Shown: positions 28,242-38,306, counted from the first letter of the stretch. The stretch is 64,000 nucleotides of DNA from Ohtaekwangia koreensis (GCF_900167975.1 NZ_FUZU01000004.1:682001-746000), one strand, 5' to 3'. A program made the numbers and translations. The notes: generated from the sequence alone by a model not told the origin.

Positions 28242-29780
28242 TCATTCATAATGTTTCTCGTCTTTCCAAATCGTCACCAGGGGTTGTTTTAGATTTCGGC
28301 ACAGAAAAATATTGACGTTACTTTCATAGGGCATGCAATATTTACATGTTGAAACGCCAGCCAGTTCACAATACGCAAAGTCATCCTGATGATCTTCCAT
28401 GGATCCCCCCAGAATGATTACGACTTCACCCGTATACTCACGAGGTCCCCACAGCCAATAATTATTATGCCCCCCAATAGATTTAGGCAAACCATATTGC
28501 TCACCAAAGAAATCGATCGCTCCACATCGTCCGTAATTATTCGAAACAATTGCGCATTTACTTTTATCAGCTTCACTCAGCGAGTTATATACTTTAGCGA
28601 CATCATTCGCTTTCTCCTCCCAGCCAAACATGTCGGCATAGAATTGAGGCAGCTCTGACAATTTTTTGTTTTCACTTGAACTTGGTTCCATGCCAATAGC
28701 GTTCGCATATGAAATATAGCTTTGTACAGAAAGTACAGGCATTACCATGGGTACTAGCATAATGGAAGTAACTCCTATGATTGCAGGATATGCATAACGC
28801 AGCCATCGCACTGAAGCAGCAGTAATTTTTTGTTCAAAGAATATACCGGCAGCTGCAAATAAACATGCATATGCCGGAGATAAATATTCGCCTTTACTCG
28901 TTGGATTTATAACCAATATGATAAAGGCTGTAAGGTATATCCAGCCAACAATTTTAAAAGGGCGAAGTGGCTTGTAAAATAACAACGCCAATAGTCCTCC
29001 GATCCATATGGGAGTGCTTAACGGATTCAGAAATAGGAACTGATCAACTACAAAGTCCAAACGGTTACGTCCCGAATATTTTTCTGTGGACGCGTTGTGT
29101 ATAAATTCAAGATGTGCATAATCATGATTGGTATTCCAGAGTATATAAGGAAGAAAAAGTATCATTGCCAAAATACCTGCTATATAGGGCCAGCGTGTAG
29201 TAAGCCACTTTGGATTTGTCAACAATACACCTGCAAAAATTCCTGCTCCCAAAAAAAGGACACTGATTTTATTGAGTAACCCTATACCTAATACTATTCC
29301 AAGTGCCAGCCAGTAACCCTGCCGTTGTGTATTACAAATTCTAAGAATATAATAGATAGCCAGTGACCAAATAAAAATATCAATGGAATTCATGGAATAT
29401 ATAGTGGTCATCCCCAGGTGAATTGGCGACAGCAATATGGCTAGGCAAGCCAGGAAAACGGCAAACAGCTTCCCTCCCATTTCCTTTACCAATAGCGCGG
29501 TTAAAATAATGGTACCGGCATGCATCAACGAAGGCAGCATCCGAATTGCAGCCAGACTATCGCCAAAAACGGAGCGCCATGCCTTTAGCACGAACAACGA
29601 GAAGGGCGGCTGGTCTACATAACCCCAGGCAAGATGGTCGCTACAGGCTATATAATAAAGTTCATCCCTGAAAAAGCCGTAGGCTCCTTTCAAGTTTATA
29701 ATGAGGTGAAACAAAACTGTAAGGAGCGCGAAAGAGGCAATGATTATTTTCTCCGATCGTGAAAGAGGTGTTGTATTCAT
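28242..29780 (-). CDS. GT39/ArnT-like membrane glycosyltransferase
   Basis: A 512-residue protein with 11-12 membrane segments and the family loop FRDELYYIACSDHLAWGYVDQPP split across residues about 36-58, which carries the conserved acidic residues of GT39/PMT/ArnT enzymes. These use polyprenyl-phosphate sugars to glycosylate proteins or lipid A at the outer face of the inner membrane. A C-terminal extramembrane domain (about 370-512) is present. Acceptor and sugar are unknown. The gene stands alone on its transcript. Confidence 0.85.
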   Translation of the reverse strand: MNTTPLSRSEKIIIASFALLTVLFHLIINLKGAYGFFRDELYYIACSDHLAWGYVDQPPFSLFVLKAWRSVFGDSLAAIRMLPSLMHAGTIILTALLVKEMGGKLFAVFLACLAILLSPIHLGMTTIYSMNSIDIFIWSLAIYYILRICNTQRQGYWLALGIVLGIGLLNKISVLFLGAGIFAGVLLTNPKWLTTRWPYIAGILAMILFLPYILWNTNHDYAHLEFIHNASTEKYSGRNRLDFVVDQFLFLNPLSTPIWIGGLLALLFYKPLRPFKIVGWIYLTAFIILVINPTSKGEYLSPAYACLFAAAGIFFEQKITAASVRWLRYAYPAIIGVTSIMLVPMVMPVLSVQSYISYANAIGMEPSSSENKKLSELPQFYADMFGWEEKANDVAKVYNSLSEADKSKCAIVSNNYGRCGAIDFFGEQYGLPKSIGGHNNYWLWGPREYTGEVVIILGGSMEDHQDDFAYCELAGVSTCKYCMPYESNVNIFLCRNLKQPLVTIWKDEKHYE

Positions 29781-29869
29781 ACATTAAATTTTCGGAACAA
29801 ATTTGAATGAAAGAAGTCTTTTTAGCGGATTAAACCTATAAACAGGGTATTCGACTTTATAAAAACGTA

Positions 29870-30532
29870 CTAATTCCCTTTTGAGACTATATTCGATTGC
29901 ATTGAATTCGTGGATATTTTTCTTAAATACAGCTCAATTACTAAAAGATTTGGTACCCAACTTAGCCATGCTAATGTTGCATACGCTTCCGGCACGCTGA
30001 GGTTATACGTGTACGAGGTGATGAAGATATACACGCGTAAGGTGATGGCTGCAAATGTGAGCGCATAGCTCCTCCACATCCATTGCCTATGTCCTTCAAT
30101 ATCTTTTTTTCTGATACGATCGAATGCCGTTGCGGTGAACCAAAACCACAGACTACCCTGTATTAAAAAACTAGTTAATACCCAGGGTCCTCTGTCAATG
30201 AAAAAACTCATCACTATACCACCCGGTGCAGCAAAGAAAAGGATTCCCATGACGTATATATACCCAACGATTCGGTGCAACTTTCTGAAATGTCTTATAG
30301 ATTTTGGATGGAGCTGGAAGAATCCTGCAAGTAAAATAATGCCACCAACCAGAACATGCGAATAGTATGCGGGCAGGTACCATCCCGTAGCAATGGCTTG
30401 TTGCTTTAGCCTGAGAAAACCATACTGCGGATCAAAGTTGCTATACTTTAAAGCATTCGCGGCAAGAGCAACACCAAGTAATACTACGATGAGGAATATA
30501 AAATTCCTGAACAGCGTAATGATACGTTGCAT
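29870..30532 (-). CDS. DUF2306 family membrane protein
   Basis: A 220-residue protein with six to seven membrane segments. Conserved His-containing loops (SHVLVGGIILLAGFFQLH, HRIVGYIYVMGI and EGHRQWMWRSYALTFAAITLR) are those of DUF2306, a family that may bind haem, of unknown function. Its ATG directly abuts the stop codon of the upstream lipoprotein gene (TAA followed at once by ATG on the minus strand), so the two are almost certainly translationally coupled. Confidence 0.85.
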   Translation of the reverse strand: MQRIITLFRNFIFLIVVLLGVALAANALKYSNFDPQYGFLRLKQQAIATGWYLPAYYSHVLVGGIILLAGFFQLHPKSIRHFRKLHRIVGYIYVMGILFFAAPGGIVMSFFIDRGPWVLTSFLIQGSLWFWFTATAFDRIRKKDIEGHRQWMWRSYALTFAAITLRVYIFITSYTYNLSVPEAYATLAWLSWVPNLLVIELYLRKISTNSMQSNIVSKGN

Positions 30533-32320
30533 TTATACAGGGTTAGCCTTCAGCAGTGCAATGATTCTCTCCAAAAAATCGAGGTTATGGCGATCTTCTG
30601 CGGTAAGCAGCTCTTCAAATTCTTCTGGTTTGTCGTATTGAGGCTTGTACCAATTATTATACTTAAAGCGTGCTTCCATTTCCGGATCTGCAAAACGAAA
30701 ACCATAATCGGCCAGAATTTCATTGCGCATATGCGTTACGGTTTCAAGTGAAAGAAAGGAGGTTTTCTTCTCTTCGTCATTTTCCCAGCGGGTAAAATCC
30801 CCAGATAAATAACTGCTGTCCAATTTCACAAACTGTGTCTGAGGAAAATTACGGTGAGATTTAGTGGGCTTCACGGATAGATCTGCTCCTAATGAAAAAT
30901 AGGTGTAGGTAGACATATTATATTCCGCAAACTCACTTCCTTCGGCATTTTCCTGATCATACTTTACTTCAAGCACGGAGTCATTTAGTTTTTTAAAAGA
31001 TATGTTACCAGAGGTATATAGATCGCTTACGGCCAATGTATCTTGCTTATTGTTCACCAACGTCATGCGGTTATAGGTATAGAACTCCTCTCTGCCATCG
31101 ATATATCGTTCTGTGATTGTAGTGACAACTGCATTGATTTGATCAGTGACATTTTTAAGAAATGTTCCTTTTGTTTCAACAGACTCTGTCCATCCGTTAA
31201 TCGGCATAGGCGTTGTAGATATACCGCCAATGATTTCACTGAATACTCCTGTAGACACCAGGTATGATGGAGGCATAACAATTCCGTATCCTGCATTACT
31301 CTCATTTGGAATTTCGCATAGCGTACGCACATCATTTTTCAACATCAGATTTTTTGGCAGAAACTCAAAGTTTTTAACCCACTGTTCGGAAGATAATGAA
31401 GGGAAGCCTTCGTGGTATTGGTATTGATGATCAATCCAGCCGTATGATGAATCTCGTTTTACAAGTGCAAAGGAATTATCCGCCGTATAAGGAATGATCA
31501 TCTCATACGCTGGAGTTACAACGAACTGCTTCGTTTCCAGATTGAAGAATCCTACCTTACCATCTTTCTTTATCTCAATTAATCCAGGCACATCAAAACC
31601 AATAGTACCAATCAAATCATACTCCAATGGAATAATAACTGCACCTGTATCATCCACTAATCCCATGGTATAGCCTTTAGACTTCAATGCAGGCTCATCG
31701 TTTACAAAGTAATTATTCCACGAGCCGTTTACCACATAGAAGTAATTCATCTTCTCATAAGAGGCATACCAGATTACTGAGTCATAATGTTGCTGTATCT
31801 CTTTCGCCTTGCTATATATAGCTTCGCGTTTTTTTAGCTCGCGTAAGCGTTCAACACTCCATTCCATGTTGCTGCGCATTGTAGCAAAGGCTTTATAAAA
31901 CTCTTCACCTTCAAACTTCGTGATAACAAACGAACTCTTTTTTGGCTTCAACCAAAGTGTAAGAGTCGTTTCTTCATGATAGTCACCTTCAACATTTTGT
32001 GATGAAAAATTAACAGGGACGATAACTTTTATGCCAGCATCCTCCTTCAATATTTGAGCAAGTTGGAAGGAAGGTGTACATACTATAAATTCGTTCTCCT
32101 TGTTCTGTAGAATTCTTATAGCAGAAAGAATCGATTCTTGTGATTGCCGCGCATCAAAAGATTCCAGTATTACCGGGTCGGGTTGAGTGAGTGTATTTTG
32201 AAAGGCTGTTAAGAAAGCAGCAATCTCTTTTTCAGGATCTTCTTTCTTTAAAATGCTGCAGGCTGATGCAAATAACGCTATACCAATCGCGATTTTGATG
32301 ATTAATTGGCGATTAAACAT
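30533..32320 (-). CDS. WG-repeat lipoprotein
   Basis: A 595-residue lipoprotein with lipobox ASAC at about residue 21. The N-terminal 180 residues are mixed alpha/beta. Residues about 185-290 contain WG-type repeats recognisable as GLVDDTGAVIIPLEYDLIG, KDGKVGFFNLETKQ and YGWIDHQ. The remaining part is beta-rich with a helical C-terminus (EEFEELLTAEDRHNLDFLE). Function is unknown. It heads an operon with the DUF2306 gene, overlapping closely enough for coupled translation. Confidence 0.75.
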   Translation of the reverse strand: MFNRQLIIKIAIGIALFASACSILKKEDPEKEIAAFLTAFQNTLTQPDPVILESFDARQSQESILSAIRILQNKENEFIVCTPSFQLAQILKEDAGIKVIVPVNFSSQNVEGDYHEETTLTLWLKPKKSSFVITKFEGEEFYKAFATMRSNMEWSVERLRELKKREAIYSKAKEIQQHYDSVIWYASYEKMNYFYVVNGSWNNYFVNDEPALKSKGYTMGLVDDTGAVIIPLEYDLIGTIGFDVPGLIEIKKDGKVGFFNLETKQFVVTPAYEMIIPYTADNSFALVKRDSSYGWIDHQYQYHEGFPSLSSEQWVKNFEFLPKNLMLKNDVRTLCEIPNESNAGYGIVMPPSYLVSTGVFSEIIGGISTTPMPINGWTESVETKGTFLKNVTDQINAVVTTITERYIDGREEFYTYNRMTLVNNKQDTLAVSDLYTSGNISFKKLNDSVLEVKYDQENAEGSEFAEYNMSTYTYFSLGADLSVKPTKSHRNFPQTQFVKLDSSYLSGDFTRWENDEEKKTSFLSLETVTHMRNEILADYGFRFADPEMEARFKYNNWYKPQYDKPEEFEELLTAEDRHNLDFLERIIALLKANPV

Positions 32321-32389
32321 ACAGAATAAGAGGTTAGTTTACGCGAAGGTACAAAACTCCATTAAATTTTTCTGAGACGGTTTTGAGAT

Positions 32390-32418
32390 AAAAAAAACTC
32401 CCTGAAAATATCAGGAAG
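32390..32418 (-). terminator. Intrinsic terminator of the T9SS repeat protein
   Basis: On the minus strand an 8-base-pair stem (32411-32418 with 32398-32405, one G-U) is followed by eight T residues (32397-32390). It lies 32 bases after the stop of the giant repeat gene and is the clearest rho-independent terminator in the window. Confidence 0.75.
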
Positions 32419-32449
32419 CTCTTTTTTATCAAATAAATAATAGCATTAG

Positions 32450-35400
32450 TTATCGTTGAATCATAATCTTCTCTTTGAAAACTTTGCGATCTATTGTAAC
32501 CTCTATAATGTAAAATCCTGCAGTCAGATTAGAAGTATCTAACACCTTCTTTGCATCTCCATCGTAACTAGGCACCGATAATTTCTGTCCTAAATTATTC
32601 AAAACTGAAAATGACAAGGCTTCTTCCCCATCAAGGTCTATATATACAGTATTGCTGCCGGGATTAGGGTATATCTTCAAAGTATATTCCTCCACAGGAC
32701 TATTCACATAACAAACTTCTGAGTATTCAAATTTACCATCCAGATCAACTTGCTTTAAACGATAGTATGCTCGCCCTGAATTAATGCTTGAGTCTTCATA
32801 GATATACCGATTTGTATTATTAGTAGTTCCTGAAGCTTTCGTTTTACCAATAGATTGAAAGCTTAACCCATCCTTTGATTTCTCTATTGAAAAGTAATCG
32901 CTATTCGATTCGCTGGCAGTAATCCATGTTAGCTTGACTGTTCCAGTGCTGGTTTTACTACATGCAAAAGACAGCCACTCTACAGGCAGCGGATTAACAG
33001 GAGACGTAGTACCCAATGCAAAAGGACTGAAGCTTGTAATTGCTGCACTTGAACTAACTGTGCCTGTTGCTGCATTACCAGTAGTCCCACCGTTACCATG
33101 ACTTACCCATGCACTTCCATCCCATCGTGCAACTACTAGAGAAGAAGGGTCTGTAACATATGCGTCTTGAGGGCAATCCGCAGAATTCCAGCCTAACGTA
33201 ACTGCTACATCTGATGTTCCTATAGTGCGATCCAGTGTCCAGTATTCACACGCACTTACAGTATAAAGAGGTGAAGCAAAAGTTACTTCATCACCATACG
33301 GTTGGGCAGCATTAAAGTATTGAGCAGTAAATGCATCAGCCGCTACATTCGGTGCTGACATTGCTATAGGGCGATAAATTGAGTTGTTACCTGTAGGAAA
33401 ATCAAATGCCGTGCTGCCCGTCTTGCGAACAGGCCCATCCACATAACTTGCACTACTTGCTCCCGATACCGAACTGCCTGCGTTAAAGTTCAGATAGTTA
33501 GCAGATGTTGTATTTATTATACCATTCGTCAACGTGGCTGCGCTCCCTATACTAACAGGTGAATTTAATGTAACCGTATTTGTACCAGATGTTTTATTTA
33601 CAAAAAGTTGCTGAATAACGGGAATTGAATTCGCAGACGTGATAGTCTGATTATTACTTCCAGCAAGCTCCACTATACCTGTGCCTCCACCAAATGTGAC
33701 TGCGCTAGGGCTATTGATTGTGATATCACTATAGAAGGAGTTTGTTCCCGCATACGCTGGTTGTAGTACTCCACTAGAAGCTTGAGAAAATGATATAGCA
33801 GCATTATATGTATCTGCAGTGGTACCCGCTAGACGCCATTGTGCTGAACTACTATTGGTAAGCGATGTGATTCCGTTAAATGTATTACCTCCAGTACAAT
33901 TATTTGCTGTTGCTCCATATTTAGTAATGCTTGCATCACTATTATATATACCACCGTTGAGATATACCTGAGGAGCACTGAATGTAGCATTACCATTAAA
34001 AGTAGCGGAGGGACCAACAATAAGCGCAGCGGCTCCTGTAAGAGTTAGAAATTGTCCGGTTGTACCAGTTTGAGTAAACCTTTGTAAGTTTAACGTACCT
34101 GTGGAAAAGCCCGTAACACCGGTTGTAATTGTTTTACCGCTGGCCAGAGTTGCTAAAGCTAATGTGCTTCCACAAAAATTGATACCAATACCTCCTGTAT
34201 TATTAACCAGTATATTGCCATTAAAGGATGTAGAGCCATTGTATGCTGCATATAATATTGAGCCGGCACTGCCGGTATTCGAGTATGTCACATCACCGTT
34301 ATAGATACCCCCGTTCGTCATCTCTAGTGCTATGTCCCCAGTACTGCTATTGGTGATAGTTGTGGGGCCATTAAAAGTATTATTTCCACTTGTCCGCAGA
34401 TAGCCGCTTCCGCTATTAACAATTGATGTTGTCGAGGCAAAAGTATTACCACCTGTACCTAAATTATCCGATGCCCCAGTTTTCTCGAGGTACGCTGTAC
34501 TGTTGTGTGTACAGCCATTAAGGTATAGCTGTGGCGCTTTAAAAGTCACATTCCCATTAAATGTAGATGATGGGCCTATTGTTAAATTCCCAGTTCCTGT
34601 AAACGACATAGCCTGAGATGTTGAGCCGGTTTGAGTAAATCTTTGCAATGTTAATGTCCCAATTGAAAATCCTAAACTTCCAACCGTAATTGTCTTTGTA
34701 CTTGCGAGCGTTGCTGTACCTGTACTTCCACAAAAGGTAATGCCACTTCCCGCAGTGGAATTTACTATAATGTTTCCATTAAACGCATTGGCGCCATTAT
34801 ATGCCGCCCAAATCCTTGAAGACCCTGAATTGGTAAAGGTTACATTCCCATTGTAAGTACTTGCTGTTGTTCGTTCAAGTAATATATCACCACTACCACT
34901 GCTTGTTATGGTTGTAGTGCCATTAAATGTATTGTTTCCATTTGTTCGCAAATAGCCGCTGCCACTGTTTATTATAGTCGCTGTGCTGCTAAAAGTATTG
35001 GCTGAGTTTGTTGCTAAATTATCTGTACCACCTGTCTTTTCAAGATAAGCAGTTCCGTTATAGGTACAGCCATCGAGGTATAGCTGTGGTGCTTTAAAAG
35101 TTACATCACCATTAAATGTCGACAGATTCCCTACTAATAATATGGCCGTGCCTGTTAGTGTAAGAGTCTGTGCAGTGGTGCCATTTTGTATAAAGCCTCT
35201 GAGTCGTAAACGTCCTGCGGTAAATCCTGTGCTTCCTACGGTAATTGTTTTTCCAGTTGCAAGTGTACAAGTCATTGTAGAGCTTGGTCCATTACCAAAC
35301 GTTACACCAGCGCTTGCTGTGCCATTGGTAGAATTCACTATAATATTTCCGTTGAATCGAGTTCCTATTGCATTATCTGATAATGCAACCCAAGATGTAC

Positions 35401-36595
35401 CTGTATTTGTTGCCGTCAAATCAGCGTTAAAAATATCAGCGGTAATAAACGCTGTTGCAAAATACCCAGTACCTGAATTCACCAACGTAGTTATACCATT
35501 GAATACATTACCACCATCTCCCAAATTACTAGTTGCTCCATTTTTTTCCACGTATGCAGTCCCATTGTAAGTGCATCCGTTCAAATATACCTGTGGTGCT
35601 TTAAAAGTTACGTTGCCATTGAAAGTAGAGGACGGTCCCAAATTGAGTATAGCGGTACCTGTCAATGTTAAAGTCTGGGTTGTTGTACCAGCTGAAGTAC
35701 CTTGCGTAAACCTGCATAGATAAAGTGTACCCGCTGTAAACGTGCCTGCTGTTATAGTCTTACCTTCTGCAAGGAATGCAGAAGTTCCAGAATTGAATCC
35801 AAACCTGACTCCCGAGGTTGTGCCACTACCTGTACTGTTAACAATAATATTTCCATTAAAGGCATTCCCAGTAGTTCCATCCGCCATGTGAATCCGTGAT
35901 GTACTTGTATTTGTTAAGGTCAGATTTCCATTAAACGTATCAGCATAATTATTCGCAGATTCAAAAGTCCCTGTTCCCGAATTTATCAAGGTAGTAGCAC
36001 CATTAAATACATTGGCTCCCGTACCTAGATCACTAGTGGATCCTGTTTTAGTAAGTGTCGTTGTATTATTAAAAGTATTCTTTGAGCTTGTGGTACCGTT
36101 TAAAAGTATGGTAGGGGCAGAAAGATTTACTGTTCCGCCAAAGATTGAGCCGCCATTAAACGTAGCACTTCCAGCTGTACCACTAATGTTTGCAGTGATA
36201 GTAGAACCATCGAAGGTAACTACGCCTGTAGTGCTTAACACGATGGCAGCTGTCGCTCCACTATTGCTTATCGTTCCGGAGGAAAATGTTAAGGCGGTCG
36301 AACCCGAGATCGTCAGATTATTACCATTCAGATTTATAGTACCGGTATATCCACTGATTGATATACTTCCAATTGTTGGTGCTATATCCAGCGTACAATT
36401 TCCAGTGCCGCCACTGTCAAATATTGCAGCTATACCTGCTACGGGAACCGAAGCCCCACCCGCTCCCCCAGAAGTCGCAGACCAATTTGCAGTATTATTC
36501 CAGTTAGAAGATGTACTTGCTATCCAATAGCGCTGACCCTGTACGGTGTAGTGGAACAAAAATAAGAGTAGCAAAATAAATGCTCCCTTAAACAT
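32450..36595 (-). CDS. Giant exported repeat protein with type IX sorting domain
   Basis: A 1381-residue Ser/Thr/Asn/Gly-rich exported protein. The start chosen is the ATG at 36595, giving MFKGAFILLLLFLFHYTVQGQ as signal peptide; an in-frame start 27 codons earlier would only lengthen the n-region. Residues about 25-165 and the five units listed separately are low in charge and rich in TIT, FNG and NSG turns, as expected for a right-handed beta-helix. A domain at about 1190-1290 resembles the beta-sandwich found before C-terminal tails in such proteins. The last 80 residues, from YPNPGSNTVYIDL to VFKEKIMIQR, are a type A Por secretion signal. It is probably a surface adhesin or matrix protein. 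Type IX machinery itself is not in the window. Confidence 0.88.
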   Translation of the reverse strand: MFKGAFILLLLFLFHYTVQGQRYWIASTSSNWNNTANWSATSGGAGGASVPVAGIAAIFDSGGTGNCTLDIAPTIGSISISGYTGTINLNGNNLTISGSTALTFSSGTISNSGATAAIVLSTTGVVTFDGSTITANISGTAGSATFNGGSIFGGTVNLSAPTILLNGTTSSKNTFNNTTTLTKTGSTSDLGTGANVFNGATTLINSGTGTFESANNYADTFNGNLTLTNTSTSRIHMADGTTGNAFNGNIIVNSTGSGTTSGVRFGFNSGTSAFLAEGKTITAGTFTAGTLYLCRFTQGTSAGTTTQTLTLTGTAILNLGPSSTFNGNVTFKAPQVYLNGCTYNGTAYVEKNGATSNLGDGGNVFNGITTLVNSGTGYFATAFITADIFNADLTATNTGTSWVALSDNAIGTRFNGNIIVNSTNGTASAGVTFGNGPSSTMTCTLATGKTITVGSTGFTAGRLRLRGFIQNGTTAQTLTLTGTAILLVGNLSTFNGDVTFKAPQLYLDGCTYNGTAYLEKTGGTDNLATNSANTFSSTATIINSGSGYLRTNGNNTFNGTTTITSSGSGDILLERTTASTYNGNVTFTNSGSSRIWAAYNGANAFNGNIIVNSTAGSGITFCGSTGTATLASTKTITVGSLGFSIGTLTLQRFTQTGSTSQAMSFTGTGNLTIGPSSTFNGNVTFKAPQLYLNGCTHNSTAYLEKTGASDNLGTGGNTFASTTSIVNSGSGYLRTSGNNTFNGPTTITNSSTGDIALEMTNGGIYNGDVTYSNTGSAGSILYAAYNGSTSFNGNILVNNTGGIGINFCGSTLALATLASGKTITTGVTGFSTGTLNLQRFTQTGTTGQFLTLTGAAALIVGPSATFNGNATFSAPQVYLNGGIYNSDASITKYGATANNCTGGNTFNGITSLTNSSSAQWRLAGTTADTYNAAISFSQASSGVLQPAYAGTNSFYSDITINSPSAVTFGGGTGIVELAGSNNQTITSANSIPVIQQLFVNKTSGTNTVTLNSPVSIGSAATLTNGIINTTSANYLNFNAGSSVSGASSASYVDGPVRKTGSTAFDFPTGNNSIYRPIAMSAPNVAADAFTAQYFNAAQPYGDEVTFASPLYTVSACEYWTLDRTIGTSDVAVTLGWNSADCPQDAYVTDPSSLVVARWDGSAWVSHGNGGTTGNAATGTVSSSAAITSFSPFALGTTSPVNPLPVEWLSFACSKTSTGTVKLTWITASESNSDYFSIEKSKDGLSFQSIGKTKASGTTNNTNRYIYEDSSINSGRAYYRLKQVDLDGKFEYSEVCYVNSPVEEYTLKIYPNPGSNTVYIDLDGEEALSFSVLNNLGQKLSVPSYDGDAKKVLDTSNLTAGFYIIEVTIDRKVFKEKIMIQR
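33540..36160 (-). repeat. Five tandem ~180-residue repeats inside the T9SS protein
   Basis: The unit begins with FNGNVTFKAPQLYLNGC or a close variant and recurs with starts at 36160, 35623, 35116, 34561 and 34000 on the minus strand (spacing 537, 507, 555 and 561 bases). Each unit contains, in order, an NTFNG/TTTI stretch, SGSGYLRT, an FNGNIIVNST segment, an ASGKTITVG turn and LTLQRFTQTG. Unit 1 and unit 5 are the most diverged; units 2-4 are close. Differences in length suggest expansion by recombination followed by drift. Confidence 0.85.
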
Positions 36596-36853
36596 TATCA
36601 ACCTACCGTTGATGCTTGAACGCTGTGGTTCAAGACTTACAATAATACTTGCTTGTTTCATTTTTCGATTCAGCATGAGATCTTGAACCTATATCAAGTC
36701 CTGCTTTTTGATCGTGAAAGATACGCCAGGTCTATATTCTTAGAAGTCAGTATTTATAAACAAGAGTATCTACGTTCTTTAAGTATAGTAGTATCCGTAT
36801 TTATACTTAATTCAATGTACGTATTAAGAAGGCTTAGGCTATCAACAAAAAAG
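36596..36853. other. Upstream region of the T9SS gene
   Basis: AT-rich region without a convincing gene. It includes the 27-codon in-frame extension upstream of the chosen start of the giant repeat gene, and presumably its promoter. I see no distinct operator or riboswitch. Confidence 0.4.
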
Positions 36854-36898
36854 AAAAGGACTTCCGGTGAAACCAAAAAGCCACCGTGAAGTCCTTTA
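36854..36898 (-). terminator. Intrinsic terminator of the universal stress protein gene
   Basis: A 10-base-pair stem plus five inner pairs separated by a one-base bulge (outer arms near 36855-36864 and 36888-36897), followed on the minus strand by TTTTCTTTTTT. It lies 22 bases beyond the stop codon at 36920. Confidence 0.65.
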
Positions 36899-36919
36899 AA
36901 GGAAGATATTTATAGTTAC

Positions 36920-37774
36920 TTATGTATTGTGAAGATTAACTGTGAATACAGGACGACCAACCTCTTTCACTACCCTATCTGAAAAGTGGTTTGAGAAAAG
37001 CCTGAAGCCATTACCGCTATTTTTCAGTACTGTTACTAACCCTGCACTCACCTGTCGTGCAAAATCAATAATGCGCTCGGCCGGGTCGTTACCCTCAAGA
37101 ATTGTGACCGAATAATTTTCCAGGTTGGCGATCTTTGCCATTTGGTTAAAATATTCAGTTTGCATCACTTCATTATCAGAAGAAGTATCATGAACGTGCA
37201 CAAGGTGTATATGTGAATCAAAATATTTTGCAAGAAGTCGAAGTGTTTCAAGTCCACGAGCACTTTCGTTTCCTGGAATTATATCCACTGCCGCTACGAT
37301 GTTTGAGAACTGCTCGATCCGGAAACCATCGCGTACGGAAATTACAGGACAAGAGGAAACCATGATCGCTTGCTCTGTATGATTACCTGTAAAAACTTCA
37401 GTTACATTTTCTTCTCCGGATGTCCCCATTACAATCAGATCGATTTCCTCGGTTTTGAGATACTCATCTATACCTGATTTAAAATCATCGTCTACGATAG
37501 ATGATGCAATCATGACGTTGCCAATAGAATAGCGAGTAGCAAGCTCCTCCATTTTTTGCTTCGTAGCATGAAGCAATTGTACGGTGTATAGATTTGCCTC
37601 ATCATCTACTTTCATATTTATATCGCCCGTAGCAGAAAAGCTTTCACCTAGAGGGTGACGTGTAAAATTTACAAGGCTGATAACAGCATCAGAACGTTTA
37701 GCAATCTCTACGGCAAGCTTTAATCCAAGCTCAGCAATGGGAGAAAGATCGGTTGGAACAAGTAATTTTTTCAT
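36920..37774 (-). CDS. Universal stress protein with two Usp domains
   Basis: A 284-residue protein made of two Usp folds (about residues 1-148 and 155-283). The first has LLVPTDLSPIAELGLKLAVEIA and DLIVMGTSGEENVTEVFTGNHTEQ, ending with the usual CPVISVRDG. The second is less complete, and its nucleotide-loop glycines are only partly kept (VTVLKNSGNGFRLFSNHFSD). Tandem Usp proteins bind ATP or other nucleotides and help survival in stasis. It is monocistronic and has its own terminator. Confidence 0.9.
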   Translation of the reverse strand: MKKLLVPTDLSPIAELGLKLAVEIAKRSDAVISLVNFTRHPLGESFSATGDINMKVDDEANLYTVQLLHATKQKMEELATRYSIGNVMIASSIVDDDFKSGIDEYLKTEEIDLIVMGTSGEENVTEVFTGNHTEQAIMVSSCPVISVRDGFRIEQFSNIVAAVDIIPGNESARGLETLRLLAKYFDSHIHLVHVHDTSSDNEVMQTEYFNQMAKIANLENYSVTILEGNDPAERIIDFARQVSAGLVTVLKNSGNGFRLFSNHFSDRVVKEVGRPVFTVNLHNT

Positions 37775-37873
37775 AACACTTTGTTTTTTCTTTATAAAAC
37801 TTTCCGGGAAATCAACCGGATACTTGACAGCGTGAGTCTAACACTTCTCCTTAAGCAAGCCTGAAGTTATAAG

Positions 37874-38023
37874 CTATACCTGAAAAAATATTTTTACTAC
37901 TTTAAAAGCCATTAGCGAAATATTATAGGACAGCAGTGGCAAATAAATTTTCGCTTTTTGAACAATGAAAGCGTCTTCACTCTCATTAGATATCGATATT
38001 GTTGTTTCGTCACTGAGTTCCAT
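37874..38023 (-). CDS. Possible small protein, 49 residues
   Basis: An ATG-started frame of 49 codons lying 25 bases after the stop of the 71-residue gene. The deduced peptide starts MELSDETTISISNESEDAF and ends with a hydrophobic, basic half (YNISLMAFKVVKIFFQV). Composition differs between an acidic N-half and an amphipathic C-half, which could mean a membrane-associated microprotein. There is no homology evidence, so it may be chance. Confidence 0.25.
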   Translation of the reverse strand: MELSDETTISISNESEDAFIVQKAKIYLPLLSYNISLMAFKVVKIFFQV

Positions 38024-38048
38024 AACACTGCGTATTTAATTCCACAAA

Positions 38049-38264
38049 TTATTTAAACAATTGCAGGAAAGTTGGTTGGGGTTCGCTGATACTTTTATAA
38101 TAGGAATCAAGAATCATGGATACGATAGTGCGTTTGTCCAAGTCATCTTCCATTACAGAATGTGTTAGCATACCGTTTCTGTAAAGCGAATAATGACGTT
38201 GTCCGGATTCCAGTTTTGTTACTTTAAAATCGTAGGGTTGTCCCTTATAGTATACTTTATTCAT
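38049..38264 (-). CDS. Small hypothetical protein
   Basis: A 71-residue soluble protein (MNKVYYKGQPYDFKVTKLES at the start) with a beta-rich N-half and a helical C-half. I recognise no family. It is transcribed divergently from the ethanolamine permease gene across about 165 bases. Spacing and the ATG start make it a reasonable real gene. Confidence 0.55.
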   Translation of the reverse strand: MNKVYYKGQPYDFKVTKLESGQRHYSLYRNGMLTHSVMEDDLDKRTIVSMILDSYYKSISEPQPTFLQLFK

Positions 38265-38306
38265 GGTAGTGATTGTTTTACAGATGCGTTAAAAATTTGG
38301 TGCCAA

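Noticed and set aside
35142-36530. Two valine/proline-rich plus-strand frames (142 and 172 codons)
   Set aside because: Both are antisense to the repeat units of the T9SS protein, and their composition is what antisense of Thr/Asn/Gly repeats gives.
37775-38264. Toxin-antitoxin pair formed by the 71- and 49-codon minus-strand frames
   Set aside because: No recognisable toxin or antitoxin fold, and the smaller frame may be chance.
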